Assembly (NCBI GenBank): GCA_031549525.1
Contig: JAVBPQ010000024.1
Coordinates: 1-21,173 of the forward strand
Source of the DNA: WQUF01 sp031549525
GTDB lineage: Bacteria; Bacillota; Clostridia; Clostridiales; Clostridiaceae
DNA length: 21,173 nt
Direction: 5' to 3'
In this document: piece after piece, positions 1 to 8,312 of the stretch
Position numbering within the stretch: position 1 is the stretch's first letter
How the letters are laid out: each line of letters opens with the position of its first letter
Made by a program: the position numbers and the translations under genes
Notes under the pieces: generated by a model
Databases searched by the model: none
What the model was told of the DNA's origin: nothing
Seen by the model: the letters and a program-made list of their open reading frames with translations, nothing else

Positions 1-290
1 GGAGAATATCAAAACTAAAAAATAATATAGAGAGATAAATAAAAAGGGAGAATATCAAAACTAAAAAATAATATAGAGAGATAAATAAAAAGGGAGAATA
101 TCAAAACTAAAAAATAATATAGAGAGATAAATAAAAAGGGAGAATATCAAAATTAAAAAATAATAGAGAGATAAATAGAAAAAGGGAGAATATCAAAACT
201 AAAAAATAATAGAGAGATAAATAGAAAAAAGGGAGAATATCAAAATCAAAAAATAATATAGAGAGATAAATAAAAAGGGAGAATATAAAG
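1..290. repeat. 46-bp tandem repeat array (minisatellite), truncated at the window edge
   Basis: Six near-identical units plus a 14-base partial unit. The GGGAGAATAT core recurs at 46, 92, 138, 184, 231 and 277, so spacing is 46 bp with one 47-bp unit. Each unit carries GGGAGAATATCAAAA, then an A-rich stretch with AATAATATAGAGAGATAAAT. Units starting at 138 and 184 share a 2-base deletion (ATAATAGAG instead of ATAATATAGAG) and an extra G (AAATAGAAA), so that variant itself was copied. The period is not a multiple of three and stops fall in every unit, so it is not coding. The array starts at base 1, so its true length is unknown. Confidence 0.95.
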
Positions 291-643
291 CAATTGTGTA
301 TATTACCGATAGCTAGTCGGGAATTTACACCTTTGAAATATCATATCGGCAGAATATAAAATTATATTAGTATAACTATTATATTACTTAGATAATAAAA
401 ATATAACTTAAAATTAATTTAGTATTTAACAAAAGCAAAATTTCATTGATCTATATAAAAAATAAATGTAAAATCAGCATGCAATTTCCCTAAAAATTTC
501 CATAAAACATTCTACAAAAGTATAAATACATTAAACCTAATGTATTTAGAGTACAAAAGATAAATCTGCTATATTCTATAATTTAATATGGTAAATAAAA
601 CTAAGTTCATAAAGTTTAGATTTAATTTTGGAGGGTATTTTTT
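291..643. other. AT-rich intergenic region with a possible coding relic
   Basis: About 350 bp without a credible gene. Positions 317-370 in plus frame read SGIYTFEISYRQNIKLY and then stop. This resembles the Tyr-Arg-Gln-Asn segment I recall from the C-termini of some small clostridial proteins, so it may be a decayed gene end, but that is from memory. A small hairpin, CCGA(306-309)/TCGG(317-320), sits just before it. A TATAAT-like hexamer lies at 577-582 without a convincing -35. The rest is AT-rich and featureless apart from the inverted repeat at 524-547, listed separately. Confidence 0.5.
524..547. promoter_or_regulatory. 10-bp perfect inverted repeat upstream of the beta-propeller gene
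   Basis: AAATACATTA (524-533) and TAATGTATTT (538-547) are perfect reverse complements around the loop AACC. No T-tract follows, so it is a poor terminator. It lies about 97 bp before the start codon and upstream of a TATAAT-like hexamer at 577-582, so an operator or 5' leader hairpin is possible. The role is not determinable from sequence. Confidence 0.45.
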
Positions 644-2599
644 ATGGAAGGCAAAAATAGATTTATTAAAATATTTTCTTTGTTAGTTACTTCTATGCTG
701 TTATCTACAATTATGTGTATAGCAGCACCTGCTTCTCAAGCCCAAAGGCTTAAATCTTATGATGAATTAAAAGAATTATATGAAAAGATAGTTGGTACTT
801 CTTCAAATGGAATTTCTATTGAGAAAGAAATTGCGCCATCAGCGGCTCCAGTTCCAGCACCAACAGCACCATCGGCTGCAAGATCTGATGCTTCTGCTTC
901 AGGATCAGTCTCTACTACTAATGTACAAGTAGCAGGTGTAGATGAAGGAGATATCATAAAAAATAATGGTAATTACATATTTACAGTTACAAGTAAATAT
1001 GAAGGATATAACAATTATAGTATCGTTAATATCATAAGTACACATAGGACTGGGGCTATGAAAGTTGTAGGTTCTTTTAAAGTTGAAGGAACCACTCACG
1101 AGATGTATCTTAAAGGGAATAAACTCGTGTTAATAACTCATCCTCAAGATGTATATTTAGACTTAACTACGAATAAACATATTACAATTCAGGATTATAA
1201 TAAAGCAAACCCTCAATGGACTGCTGAAGCCCAAAGAAGGTATCAATATAAATCAAGAACAGCAGCTTTGGTTTATGATGTGGGGAACCCTGCAAAGCCT
1301 AGATATGAAAGACGTGTAATGCAAGATGGAGATTATCTGTCATCAAGGCTTATAGGAAATCAACTATACATGGTAACCAATAGATATAACTTTTCATATG
1401 TTACTTATCAAAAAGCAAGTGAAATTAACCCTTATGCAATAGTTCCACTGATCAGAGATAGTGCTGTTTCGGGTGATCCATACAAAATGCTTGAGCCTAG
1501 ATTTATTTGTATATTCCCTAATTTAGTTTCATTTAATTTTGCTGTTGTAACAGGATTTGATATAAGCAGTACAAGAGGTGCTGTTTCATGTGAAGCTACA
1601 TTAGGCGGAGGTTCAAACATATATGCATCACAGAATAACCTCTATGTTATGAGTGAAAACTATGGTGGATATAGTGGCGGAAGAATGATAATGCCAACTA
1701 CGACAGATACAAATATAATGAAATATTCTCTGTCAGGTGGAGTACCAAGAGTAAGTGCTATAGGAAAAGTTCCAGGATCCATTTTAAATCAATTTTCCGT
1801 AGATGAATATGATGGTAATTTTAGAGTAGCTACGACAACAGGTTCTACTTGGGGGTCAAGTACAAGTAAAAACAATGTATATGTGTTAAATTCATCACTT
1901 GATGTAATTGGAAAAATAGAAAATTTAGCACCTGGTGAGAGAATTTACTCAGTACGTTTTATGGACAAAAAAGGTTATGTGGTAACGTTTAGACAAGTAG
2001 ACCCACTGTTTGCTCTTGATTTATCCAATCCTGCGAAGCCAAGGGTTACAGGTCAGTTAAAGATACCTGGCTTTAGTAACTATTTGCATCCATATTCACA
2101 AAATATATTGATTGGCATAGGAAATACTACTACAGAAACTTCTGGAGCTACTTTGACAGATGGATTAAAATTATCATTGTTTGATGTATCAAATCCATTT
2201 AACCCAAGGGAAATTAAAAACTATGTTTTGGGAACGAGAGGAACGTATTCAGAAGTGCAATATAATCATAAAGCTTTGTTATTTTCAAAAGAAAAGAATA
2301 TTTTAGGCTTTCCAGTACAATTATATGAAAAGAAAGCAGGTTCCCCTTCAAGTTATGGTACTTTAACATATAATGGTTACTATGTATTTAATATAGATGT
2401 AAATAAAGGATTTAGTGTCCGTGGAAGAGTGACTCATTTATCTGGCACTCAAGATCCAAATTATGGCTGGGATAGTGGATTGAATATAAAACGAGGAGTA
2501 TTTGTTGATGATACACTCTATACTATCTCGGATAACTTAGTAAAGGCAAATTCATTAAAAGATTTTAAATTGATACAACAAGTAAAGCTGCCAAATTAA
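644..2599 (+). CDS. Secreted beta-propeller domain protein (Beta_propel / COG4880 type)
   Basis: A 651-residue exported protein. Residues 1-34 form a signal peptide with a basic N-terminus, hydrophobic core 10-28 and a likely cut after SQA-Q. A short Ala/Pro/Ser-rich linker (about 60-90) precedes the family hallmark TTNVQVAGVDEGD (91-103). The remainder is made of blade-like repeats with alternating beta strands, for example SSLDVIGKIENLAPGERIYS and segments reading D(L/V)SNPxxPR at several points. This matches the 'secreted protein with C-terminal beta-propeller' family known from archaea and Firmicutes, whose function is unestablished. The copper-amine-oxidase-like N-terminal domain that, as I recall, some clostridial members carry is absent. 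The start is set by GGAGGG at 630-635, 8 bases before ATG. It is a single-gene unit, closed by the terminator at 2640. Ligand and role are unknown; surface binding or scaffolding is an inference. Confidence 0.85.
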   Translation: MEGKNRFIKIFSLLVTSMLLSTIMCIAAPASQAQRLKSYDELKELYEKIVGTSSNGISIEKEIAPSAAPVPAPTAPSAARSDASASGSVSTTNVQVAGVDEGDIIKNNGNYIFTVTSKYEGYNNYSIVNIISTHRTGAMKVVGSFKVEGTTHEMYLKGNKLVLITHPQDVYLDLTTNKHITIQDYNKANPQWTAEAQRRYQYKSRTAALVYDVGNPAKPRYERRVMQDGDYLSSRLIGNQLYMVTNRYNFSYVTYQKASEINPYAIVPLIRDSAVSGDPYKMLEPRFICIFPNLVSFNFAVVTGFDISSTRGAVSCEATLGGGSNIYASQNNLYVMSENYGGYSGGRMIMPTTTDTNIMKYSLSGGVPRVSAIGKVPGSILNQFSVDEYDGNFRVATTTGSTWGSSTSKNNVYVLNSSLDVIGKIENLAPGERIYSVRFMDKKGYVVTFRQVDPLFALDLSNPAKPRVTGQLKIPGFSNYLHPYSQNILIGIGNTTTETSGATLTDGLKLSLFDVSNPFNPREIKNYVLGTRGTYSEVQYNHKALLFSKEKNILGFPVQLYEKKAGSPSSYGTLTYNGYYVFNIDVNKGFSVRGRVTHLSGTQDPNYGWDSGLNIKRGVFVDDTLYTISDNLVKANSLKDFKLIQQVKLPN

Positions 2600-2639
2600 A
2601 AAATTTTATATAAATATAAAAAGGGAGTATATATATTAA

Positions 2640-2692
2640 ATAAGCTATTGCATTAATGATTAAAAGTCATTAGGCAATAGCTTATATTTTTT
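2640..2692 (+). terminator. Rho-independent terminator after the beta-propeller gene
   Basis: ATAAGCTATTGC (2640-2651) pairs perfectly with GCAATAGCTTAT (2674-2685). An inner stem TAATGA/TCATTA (2654-2659/2667-2672) extends it, and a T-rich tract follows at 2685-2692. Confidence 0.9.
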
Positions 2693-2759
2693 ACTTTTAA
2701 TGACATTATTTTACCAAAATTTAACTTGTGTATTATTTATTACATTTTAGCATAGATAG

Positions 2760-2788
2760 TTGTAATCGTTATTAGTTTTAGATATAAT
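2760..2788 (+). promoter_or_regulatory. Sigma-A-type promoter for the MscS-like gene
   Basis: TTGTAA (2760-2765), a 17-base spacer and a perfect TATAAT (2783-2788). The expected start of transcription is near 2795, giving a leader of about 45 bases to the ATG at 2841. It lies just downstream of the previous gene's terminator. Confidence 0.6.
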
Positions 2789-2840
2789 TTTACTATAAAA
2801 TTTTTAATATATTTAAATAATATTTAAAGGAGTGTGTTTA

Positions 2841-4037
2841 ATGCCTACTATTTTTCAAAAATTATTAGATCCAATCAGTGCTGCTCTTCTTGATATTCTT
2901 GGTGCGTTGCTTATACTGATACTTGCATTTATTGTAGCTAATATTGCAAGAGCAATTGTAACTAAAGGCGGAAAGAAACTTGGACTTGAAAAATATACTG
3001 ACAAGTTTGGGTTTAAAGATGCTAAGGGATCATTGAACTTTATTGGTAATATAATATTTTTTATTGTTTTTGTTTTATTTATTCCAGGAATATTGGATAA
3101 ATTAAACATGCAAGGTGTGTCTGAACCACTTATGAACATGACAACCACTCTTCTTGGTTATTTGCCTAATATTCTTGCAGCTGTTATTATTATTATTATT
3201 GGATTTTTTCTTGCAAGAATGTTGAAAAATATAGTGTATACATTACTTAAACGTTTTAATGTAGATAAGCTTCAGGCAAAAGTAGGAATAGAAGTTGATG
3301 AAAATACAATGCAGTTATCTTCAGTGATTGCAAACTTTATATACGTTTTAGTCTTAATACCTGCATTTATTGCTGCATTTCAAGCTTTAAATATATCAGC
3401 TATCTCAGTACCTGCTTTAAATATGTTAAATATGATTATCAATATGATACCTTTGATATTTGTGGCTATTGTACTTATATTCATAGGTGTTTTTATAGCC
3501 AAGATGGCAGGAAATTTGCTTGCAGGGGTTTTATCTAGCATAGGACTTGATGGATTTGTTAAATCACTCATGGGAACAACTGAAGAGAAGGTTACAAATT
3601 TTTCATTTTCAAGATTGATAGGAGAAGTTGTAAGATACATAATCATAATTTTATTTACAGTTGAAGCTTTTAATGTTGTTCAATTAAAAGTACTTCAGAC
3701 AGTTGGGACTGCAATTATATCCTATCTTCCATCTTTAATTAGCTCTGTCATCATAATAGGAGTAGGTATATTGATTGGGACATGGGTTCAAAATTTAATA
3801 CTAAGCAATACAAAAGGTTCAAAGTTTACAGCAGTTATTGTGAAGTACATAATCGTAGTTGTAGCAGTATTTATGATGCTTAGTCAATTAGGACTTGCTA
3901 CCTATATTGTTAATACAGCATTTATTATGATACTTGGAGCTCTTGCAATTGCCTTTGCAATCTCATTTGGTATAGGTGGTCGTGAATTTGCTAGCAGAGT
4001 GCTCAAAAAATTGTATGATAAAATGGAAAATAAATAA
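2841..4037 (+). CDS. MscS-like membrane protein with repeated conserved TM helices
   Basis: A 398-residue, strongly hydrophobic integral membrane protein. It contains repeated 'conserved TM helix' segments (Pfam TM_helix type): ILILAFIVANIARAIV near the N-terminus, IIIIIGFFLARMLKNIVYTL, VLIFIGVFIAKMAGNLL and IIGVGILIGTWVQNLIL. Each has a Gly- or Ala-kinked helix followed by an Asn/Arg-containing turn. The last helix, GALAIAFAISFGIGGREFAS, resembles the Gly/Ala-rich pore helix (TM3) of MscS channels. The protein stops about 20 residues later, so the MscS beta domain and cytoplasmic cage are missing. I chose ATG 2841 over the in-frame GTG at 2832 because that GTG lies inside the ribosome binding site AAAGGAG (2826-2832). 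Probable role: an osmotic or mechanosensitive membrane channel-like protein, inferred from the family. It has its own promoter and terminator. Confidence 0.8.
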   Translation: MPTIFQKLLDPISAALLDILGALLILILAFIVANIARAIVTKGGKKLGLEKYTDKFGFKDAKGSLNFIGNIIFFIVFVLFIPGILDKLNMQGVSEPLMNMTTTLLGYLPNILAAVIIIIIGFFLARMLKNIVYTLLKRFNVDKLQAKVGIEVDENTMQLSSVIANFIYVLVLIPAFIAAFQALNISAISVPALNMLNMIINMIPLIFVAIVLIFIGVFIAKMAGNLLAGVLSSIGLDGFVKSLMGTTEEKVTNFSFSRLIGEVVRYIIIILFTVEAFNVVQLKVLQTVGTAIISYLPSLISSVIIIGVGILIGTWVQNLILSNTKGSKFTAVIVKYIIVVVAVFMMLSQLGLATYIVNTAFIMILGALAIAFAISFGIGGREFASRVLKKLYDKMENK

Positions 4038-4072
4038 ATGTTTTAAGTATTAAAAGTTTAATAATATAATTT

Positions 4073-4117
4073 AATCTTCCATAATAGTGAAAATTATTGT
4101 GGAAGATTATTTTTTTA
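4073..4117 (+). terminator. Rho-independent terminator after the MscS-like gene
   Basis: AATCTTCCA (4073-4081) pairs with TGGAAGATT (4100-4108), with partial A/T pairing inside, followed by a T-run at 4109-4117. Confidence 0.88.
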
Positions 4118-4289
4118 ATTAAATATTAAAATATAAAAATAAATTATATATATTTTAACAAATTATTAAATTATTAATATTTAATTTAATAATTATAAAA
4201 AAAATGTTAAAATAATTATAACGAATCAAAAAATAAGTTAAAGTTGAAAATGTATATATAACATATTATTTTATTAGGAGTGTTAATGC

Positions 4290-6806
4290 ATGAAAAGAGC
4301 ATTTAAAAAAAGTGGCGTTTATTATATTGTTTTTGTTCTGTTGATATGCTTATCTAAAGTACAAAATATAAATGCTTATGATAATAGTTATTTGGATTCT
4401 TTACTTGAATGGGTTGATGTTAAGGATGGCAAATATGTATCTTTTAAAACTAGCGATTTTTCAGAAAAACAATCCTATATAATTTATATAGATGATTATT
4501 ATATCGAGCAATTTAATAATGTTAAAGGCGGCATAACAATAACTTCATCAGTAGCATGGGATAAAATGAACAATTCTATTGTTAAAATAAAAGTTATGAC
4601 ACCTGATAATTTAGAAGCATTAGTATATAGTGGCTCAGGATATGAATTAACTAAACCTGGAGAAATTTATATTAAAAGTTCAAGCAGGGAAATAAAAAAA
4701 GAAAAAATATTAGCTGCTGTTGATATAAATAAAGGAGAAAAGAAACAGGTTCAATTAAATTATGTAGTAAGTGAAAATGAAGTATTATCTTATAAAACTT
4801 TGAATAAAAGTGTAGCAACAGTTGATTCAAAGGGGGTAGTACGGGGAATTTCTGAGGGTGAGGCTGTTATTGATATAATAAAAACCTTATATATAAATCC
4901 TGCTGATTATGTGCAATATGTGGATTTAAGCGGCCAAAGCAATAAATTAAAATTTAGCTTTAAACCAACATATATTCATAAAAATGATAGATTCCGTGTA
5001 GAAGCTGTATATGAGAAAAATGATACTAACTTTTTTAATGTTGCATCTATAGATAAAAAAGGTGTTTGCTGGACTGACTGGATTAGTACTCCCGAATATA
5101 GAACTAACATCTATAGAGCCCCTACAGGTGATAAGGGTGGAGTATATAACTTATATGTAAATATAGATGGTAAAGATCAAATTATTTATACAGGTAAAGA
5201 CAGTGATTTATTAAAAATAGGTAAAATTTACCTATCGGATAACAAAGATAAGATAAAAATTGAAGAAAATATAGGGACGATAGATGTAACGATTAGGGAT
5301 GATACATCAACAGAAAATAAAGATGAACTACAAAATACTAAAGAAGAAAAGGTAAATAATTCAACAAATACAATTAAAAACAATACAACAAATAATTCCA
5401 AAAACAAAACAAATAACTCAATAACTAATACTACAGATAATTCAACAAATGATAGTACAAATGATTCAACAAGCGATACTAAAGATAATTTAACAAATGA
5501 TGATACAAGTGATTCAACAAGTGATACTACAGATAATTCAACAAATGATGGTACAAGTGATTCAACAAGTGATAATACAGATAATTCAAAAAATGATGGT
5601 ATAAGTGATTCAACAAGTGATACTACAGATAATTTAACAAATGATGGTACAAGTGATTCGACAAGTGATACTACAGATAACTTAACAAATGATGGTACAA
5701 GTGATTCAATAAGTGATAATACAGATAATTCAACAAGTGATTCAACAAATGATACTACAGATAATTTAGTAAATGATTCAACAAGCGATAATACAGATAA
5801 TTCAACGAATGATGGTACAAGTGATTTAACAAGTGATCCTGCAAATAATTCGACAAATGATAATACAAGTGATATTGTAAATAATTCAACAAATGATAAT
5901 ACAAGTGATTTAACAAGCGATACTACAAATAACTTAACAAGTAATAATACACATGATTCACCAAATACTACTATAAATGATTCAACAAATGCTATTACAA
6001 ATAATTCAACAAGCAATCTAACAGATACTATTACAAGTAATTCAATAAATACTACAAATAACTCAACTAGCAATTCAACAAATGTTTCAACTGACAATTC
6101 AACAAATGATTCTACTGACAATTCAACAAATGATTCCACTGACAATTCAACAAATACTACAAGTAACTCAACGAGAAATTCGACAAAAATTAATACTACA
6201 AGTAATTCAAAGAATAATTTAAAAAGTAGCTTAACGAGTAATACTACAAGTAATTTAAAAAATAGTACTACAAGTAATTCAAAAATTAATTTAAAAAATA
6301 GTAATAGTATTATAAGTAATTCAACAAGCAATATTATAAGTAATCCAGAAAGCAATATTATAAATAATATAGAAAACATTATTATGAATAATCAAGAAGA
6401 TAATATTATAAGTAATCAAGAAAACAATATTATAAATAATATAGAAGATAATATTATAAATAATCAAGAAAACAATATTATAAATAATCAAGAAAACAAT
6501 ACTATAAATAATTCAGTAAATAACATTATAAATAATGCAACAAGTAATATTAAAAATGATTCAGTAAATAACATTACAACAAATATGAAAAATTATATTA
6601 ATAAAACCATAATTAATACTACACATAAGACAAAGGATGATACAATAAATAGTACAGATGATACAACAAATAATACAGATGATATAATGAATAGTACACA
6701 TATCACACATAACTATACAGATATTACAGATAACTGCACATCTAATACAACAAACACAACAATTAAAATAAAAAATACTACAAATTACAAATTATATTTT
6801 AAATAA
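4290..6806 (+). CDS. Secreted protein with Big_2-like domain and long Asn/Ser/Thr/Asp repeat tail
   Basis: An 838-residue exported protein. Signal peptide residues 1-29 have a KRAFKK basic start, a hydrophobic core and a likely cut after NINA. Residues 30-340 are ordinary globular sequence. Within it, residues about 165-195 (KSVATVDSKGVVRGISEGEA) match the end of a bacterial Ig-like Big_2 domain. A second unrecognised beta-rich region spans 205-335 with aromatic motifs (GVCWTDW, STPEYRTNIYRAPTGDKGG). From about residue 355 to the end the protein is low complexity: first 16-residue units DSTSDTTDNLTNDGTS, then shorter S/T/N units, then 8-residue NNIINNQE units. There is no LPxTG, SLH or choline-binding anchor at the C-terminus. 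TAGGAG at 4275-4280 supports the ATG at 4290. A secreted or surface-associated stalk or adhesin-like protein is plausible, but the function is unknown. Confidence 0.8.
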   Translation: MKRAFKKSGVYYIVFVLLICLSKVQNINAYDNSYLDSLLEWVDVKDGKYVSFKTSDFSEKQSYIIYIDDYYIEQFNNVKGGITITSSVAWDKMNNSIVKIKVMTPDNLEALVYSGSGYELTKPGEIYIKSSSREIKKEKILAAVDINKGEKKQVQLNYVVSENEVLSYKTLNKSVATVDSKGVVRGISEGEAVIDIIKTLYINPADYVQYVDLSGQSNKLKFSFKPTYIHKNDRFRVEAVYEKNDTNFFNVASIDKKGVCWTDWISTPEYRTNIYRAPTGDKGGVYNLYVNIDGKDQIIYTGKDSDLLKIGKIYLSDNKDKIKIEENIGTIDVTIRDDTSTENKDELQNTKEEKVNNSTNTIKNNTTNNSKNKTNNSITNTTDNSTNDSTNDSTSDTKDNLTNDDTSDSTSDTTDNSTNDGTSDSTSDNTDNSKNDGISDSTSDTTDNLTNDGTSDSTSDTTDNLTNDGTSDSISDNTDNSTSDSTNDTTDNLVNDSTSDNTDNSTNDGTSDLTSDPANNSTNDNTSDIVNNSTNDNTSDLTSDTTNNLTSNNTHDSPNTTINDSTNAITNNSTSNLTDTITSNSINTTNNSTSNSTNVSTDNSTNDSTDNSTNDSTDNSTNTTSNSTRNSTKINTTSNSKNNLKSSLTSNTTSNLKNSTTSNSKINLKNSNSIISNSTSNIISNPESNIINNIENIIMNNQEDNIISNQENNIINNIEDNIINNQENNIINNQENNTINNSVNNIINNATSNIKNDSVNNITTNMKNYINKTIINTTHKTKDDTINSTDDTTNNTDDIMNSTHITHNYTDITDNCTSNTTNTTIKIKNTTNYKLYFK
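5463..5738 (+). repeat. 48-bp in-frame tandem repeats coding for 16-residue units
   Basis: Units begin at 5463, 5511, 5559, 5607, 5655 and 5703, each starting GATTCAA and mostly reading DSTSD(T/N)TDN(S/L)TNDGTS. The sixth is cut short at 36 bases and is followed by more diverged 36-base units. Units at 5607 and 5655 are almost identical at DNA level, implying recent slippage or unequal exchange. A period divisible by three preserves the reading frame when copy number changes. Confidence 0.9.
6340..6545 (+). repeat. Asn-rich 8-residue (about 24-bp) repeat block
   Basis: Within the tail of the secreted protein, AACAATATTATAAATAAT-type units encode NNIINNQE, NNIINNIE and NNTINNSV variants, with some units a residue shorter or longer. 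The block is compositionally different from the Asp-rich 16-residue block upstream: Asn/Ile/Gln/Glu instead of Asp/Ser/Thr. Confidence 0.75.
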
Positions 6807-6814
6807 AGAATATT

Positions 6815-6866
6815 AAAAATTCCTTATGTATGAATACTTAAGTATCTCATATAAAAGGAATTTTTT
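6815..6866. terminator. Bidirectional terminator between convergent genes
   Basis: AAAAATTCCTT (6815-6825) pairs with AAGGAATTTTT (6855-6865). The loop contains the palindrome ATACTTAAGTAT (6834-6845). A-run on the left and T-run on the right let it act for the repeat-tail gene (plus) and for the LarA-family gene (minus, ending at 6911). Confidence 0.8.
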
Positions 6867-6910
6867 GTCAAAATAATAAATGGGTATTGGTAGATATTGG
6901 TACCTAATAC

Positions 6911-8194
6911 CTAAGCTGTGGTTAGAGTTGAAATTACGGAAACTCCATCAGGTATTGCTGTAATGGTCGCATTTTCATTTTTTAAAATATCTTCAGCCAT
7001 TTTCACAGCTTCTTCTATAGAGTGAGCAGGAAGCATATGCATATCTCTTATCATTTTATCCTCTGCATCTGAAATATATATCACAGTTGCATGTTTAAGA
7101 ATTCTTGCTAAAATTTGAGATTCCCACTGATCAACTCTAGTTTTTTCTTTTGGAGTATTTAAAAACGTTTCAATCATCCTGTCGAGGTTCTTTTCTTCTA
7201 AAAATGTCTTATAAAATTCTGGTGCTCCGTGTCCATCATTTGATTTTGCAATCATGATTATGACCCCATCTTTTTTTACAATAACTTCTGCTGCTGTCAT
7301 ACCTTTTACTGCTTGATATATATTTTGGTCTAAAGGATAACCTCCATTTGTTGTTATAACTATATCAGATTTAATACCACTTACTTTGCATTTTTCATAT
7401 AAAAAATTGCAACCTTCCATATGAGCTAAATCGCAATTACCAGCTACAGCATAGATAACTTCTTTATTTGAATTTATTATGACATTGCATATAAATTTAA
7501 GATTAGCTTTTTTAGCAGCATAGGACATATCTACATGAATAGGATTGTTTTCAAGTATACCTGTCCTTGCAAAGGGGCTTTTTATAAATTCAGAATTATG
7601 ATTATATATGACTGCTTCTCGATTTGCAATACCAGGAAATACACTCTTTCTTCCCCCTGAAAAGCCTGCGAAAAAATGAGGCTCAATAAAACCTTCGGCT
7701 ACTAATAAATCAGCATCTACTGCTATTTTATTTAACATGATATTACCTCCAGAAGGTAATTTCCCTAAATTTACAAATTCTGAATTATCACAATCATGAA
7801 CCACTATATTTTCATTATCCATAATTTCTTTACCGAATTTATTTTCAAGTTCATCCATTGTACTCTGTCTATGGCAGCCAGTAGAAATTAAAATTGTTAT
7901 ATTTGCAAGAGGGTTATTCTTTCGTATCTCTTTTAACATCTGAGGCATGATTATTTTACTAGGTACTGGACGAGTATGGTCGCTTGCTATTATTACAATA
8001 TTTTTCTTGCCTTCTGCTAAAAGGCTCAACCTTACAGTACCAATAGGGTTTTCTAATGCCATCTTAACGAGTTCTTCTTGAGAAATATGTGGTTTATAAC
8101 TATGCATCTTTGAAATAAGTTCACCATTAAAGCGCTCATCTTTTATATTGTACTCTAAAATTTCTCTACCATATGGAAATTTGATGACTGGCAT
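6911..8194 (-). CDS. larA: LarA-family nickel-dependent racemase (lactate racemase homologue)
   Basis: A 427-residue cytoplasmic protein with no signal peptide. LarA enzymes racemise 2-hydroxyacids using the nickel pincer nucleotide (NPN) cofactor. All key residues known from Lactiplantibacillus plantarum LarA are present at nearly the same numbers. His108 lies in STGCHR, catalytic His173 in EPHFFAGFSGGRK, Lys183 ten residues later is the cofactor-linking lysine, and His199 in IYNH is the nickel ligand, sixteen residues after Lys183. SDHTRPVPSK (71-80) and NGGYPLDQNIYQAVKGMTAA are further family motifs. The start is supported by AGAGGAGG about 8 bases upstream. The cofactor-building genes larB, larC and larE are not in this window, so it must rely on genes elsewhere. 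Family members act on various 2-hydroxyacids, so lactate is not assured; the symbol denotes the family. Confidence 0.85.
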   Translation of the reverse strand: MPVIKFPYGREILEYNIKDERFNGELISKMHSYKPHISQEELVKMALENPIGTVRLSLLAEGKKNIVIIASDHTRPVPSKIIMPQMLKEIRKNNPLANITILISTGCHRQSTMDELENKFGKEIMDNENIVVHDCDNSEFVNLGKLPSGGNIMLNKIAVDADLLVAEGFIEPHFFAGFSGGRKSVFPGIANREAVIYNHNSEFIKSPFARTGILENNPIHVDMSYAAKKANLKFICNVIINSNKEVIYAVAGNCDLAHMEGCNFLYEKCKVSGIKSDIVITTNGGYPLDQNIYQAVKGMTAAEVIVKKDGVIIMIAKSNDGHGAPEFYKTFLEEKNLDRMIETFLNTPKEKTRVDQWESQILARILKHATVIYISDAEDKMIRDMHMLPAHSIEEAVKMAEDILKNENATITAIPDGVSVISTLTTA

Positions 8195-8229
8195 ACTAGG
8201 GCCTCCTCTTTAATTTATAAATTATAAAT

Positions 8230-8256
8230 ATTATAGCATTTTTCACTATAAATGCT
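8230..8256 (-). promoter_or_regulatory. Possible -10 box with adjacent inverted repeat upstream of the LarA-family gene
   Basis: On the minus strand, TATAAT (8235-8230) lies about 36 bases before the ATG. Immediately upstream, AGCATTT and AAATGCT (8235-8241 and 8250-8256) form a 7-bp inverted repeat overlapping the -35 to -10 interval. No good -35 hexamer is visible. This could be an operator, or a weak terminator for the upstream Uma2 gene. Confidence 0.35.
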
Positions 8257-8312
8257 TTAAAATATAATCAATTTAATTATTAAAAAAGCACTAATTTATG
8301 AACTTTATCATA

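Noticed and set aside
1..290. CRISPR array
   Set aside because: The units are contiguous and near-identical along their whole 46 bp; there are no unique spacers.
2832..2840. GTG start giving a three-residue longer MscS-like protein
   Set aside because: The GTG sits inside the ribosome binding site AAAGGAG; ATG at 2841 has the proper spacing.
4130..4280. Promoter TTGAAA-17-TATTTT before the repeat-tail gene
   Set aside because: It would start transcription inside or beyond the ribosome binding site at 4275-4280; the region is so AT-rich that hexamer matches are not informative.
5228..6379. Minus-strand open frame of 383 codons, Leu/Val/Phe/Glu-rich
   Set aside because: It is the antisense shadow of the Asn/Ser/Thr repeat region: periodic DNA avoids stops by composition. 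It has no domain, no credible start signal, and its protein repeats mirror the sense repeats.
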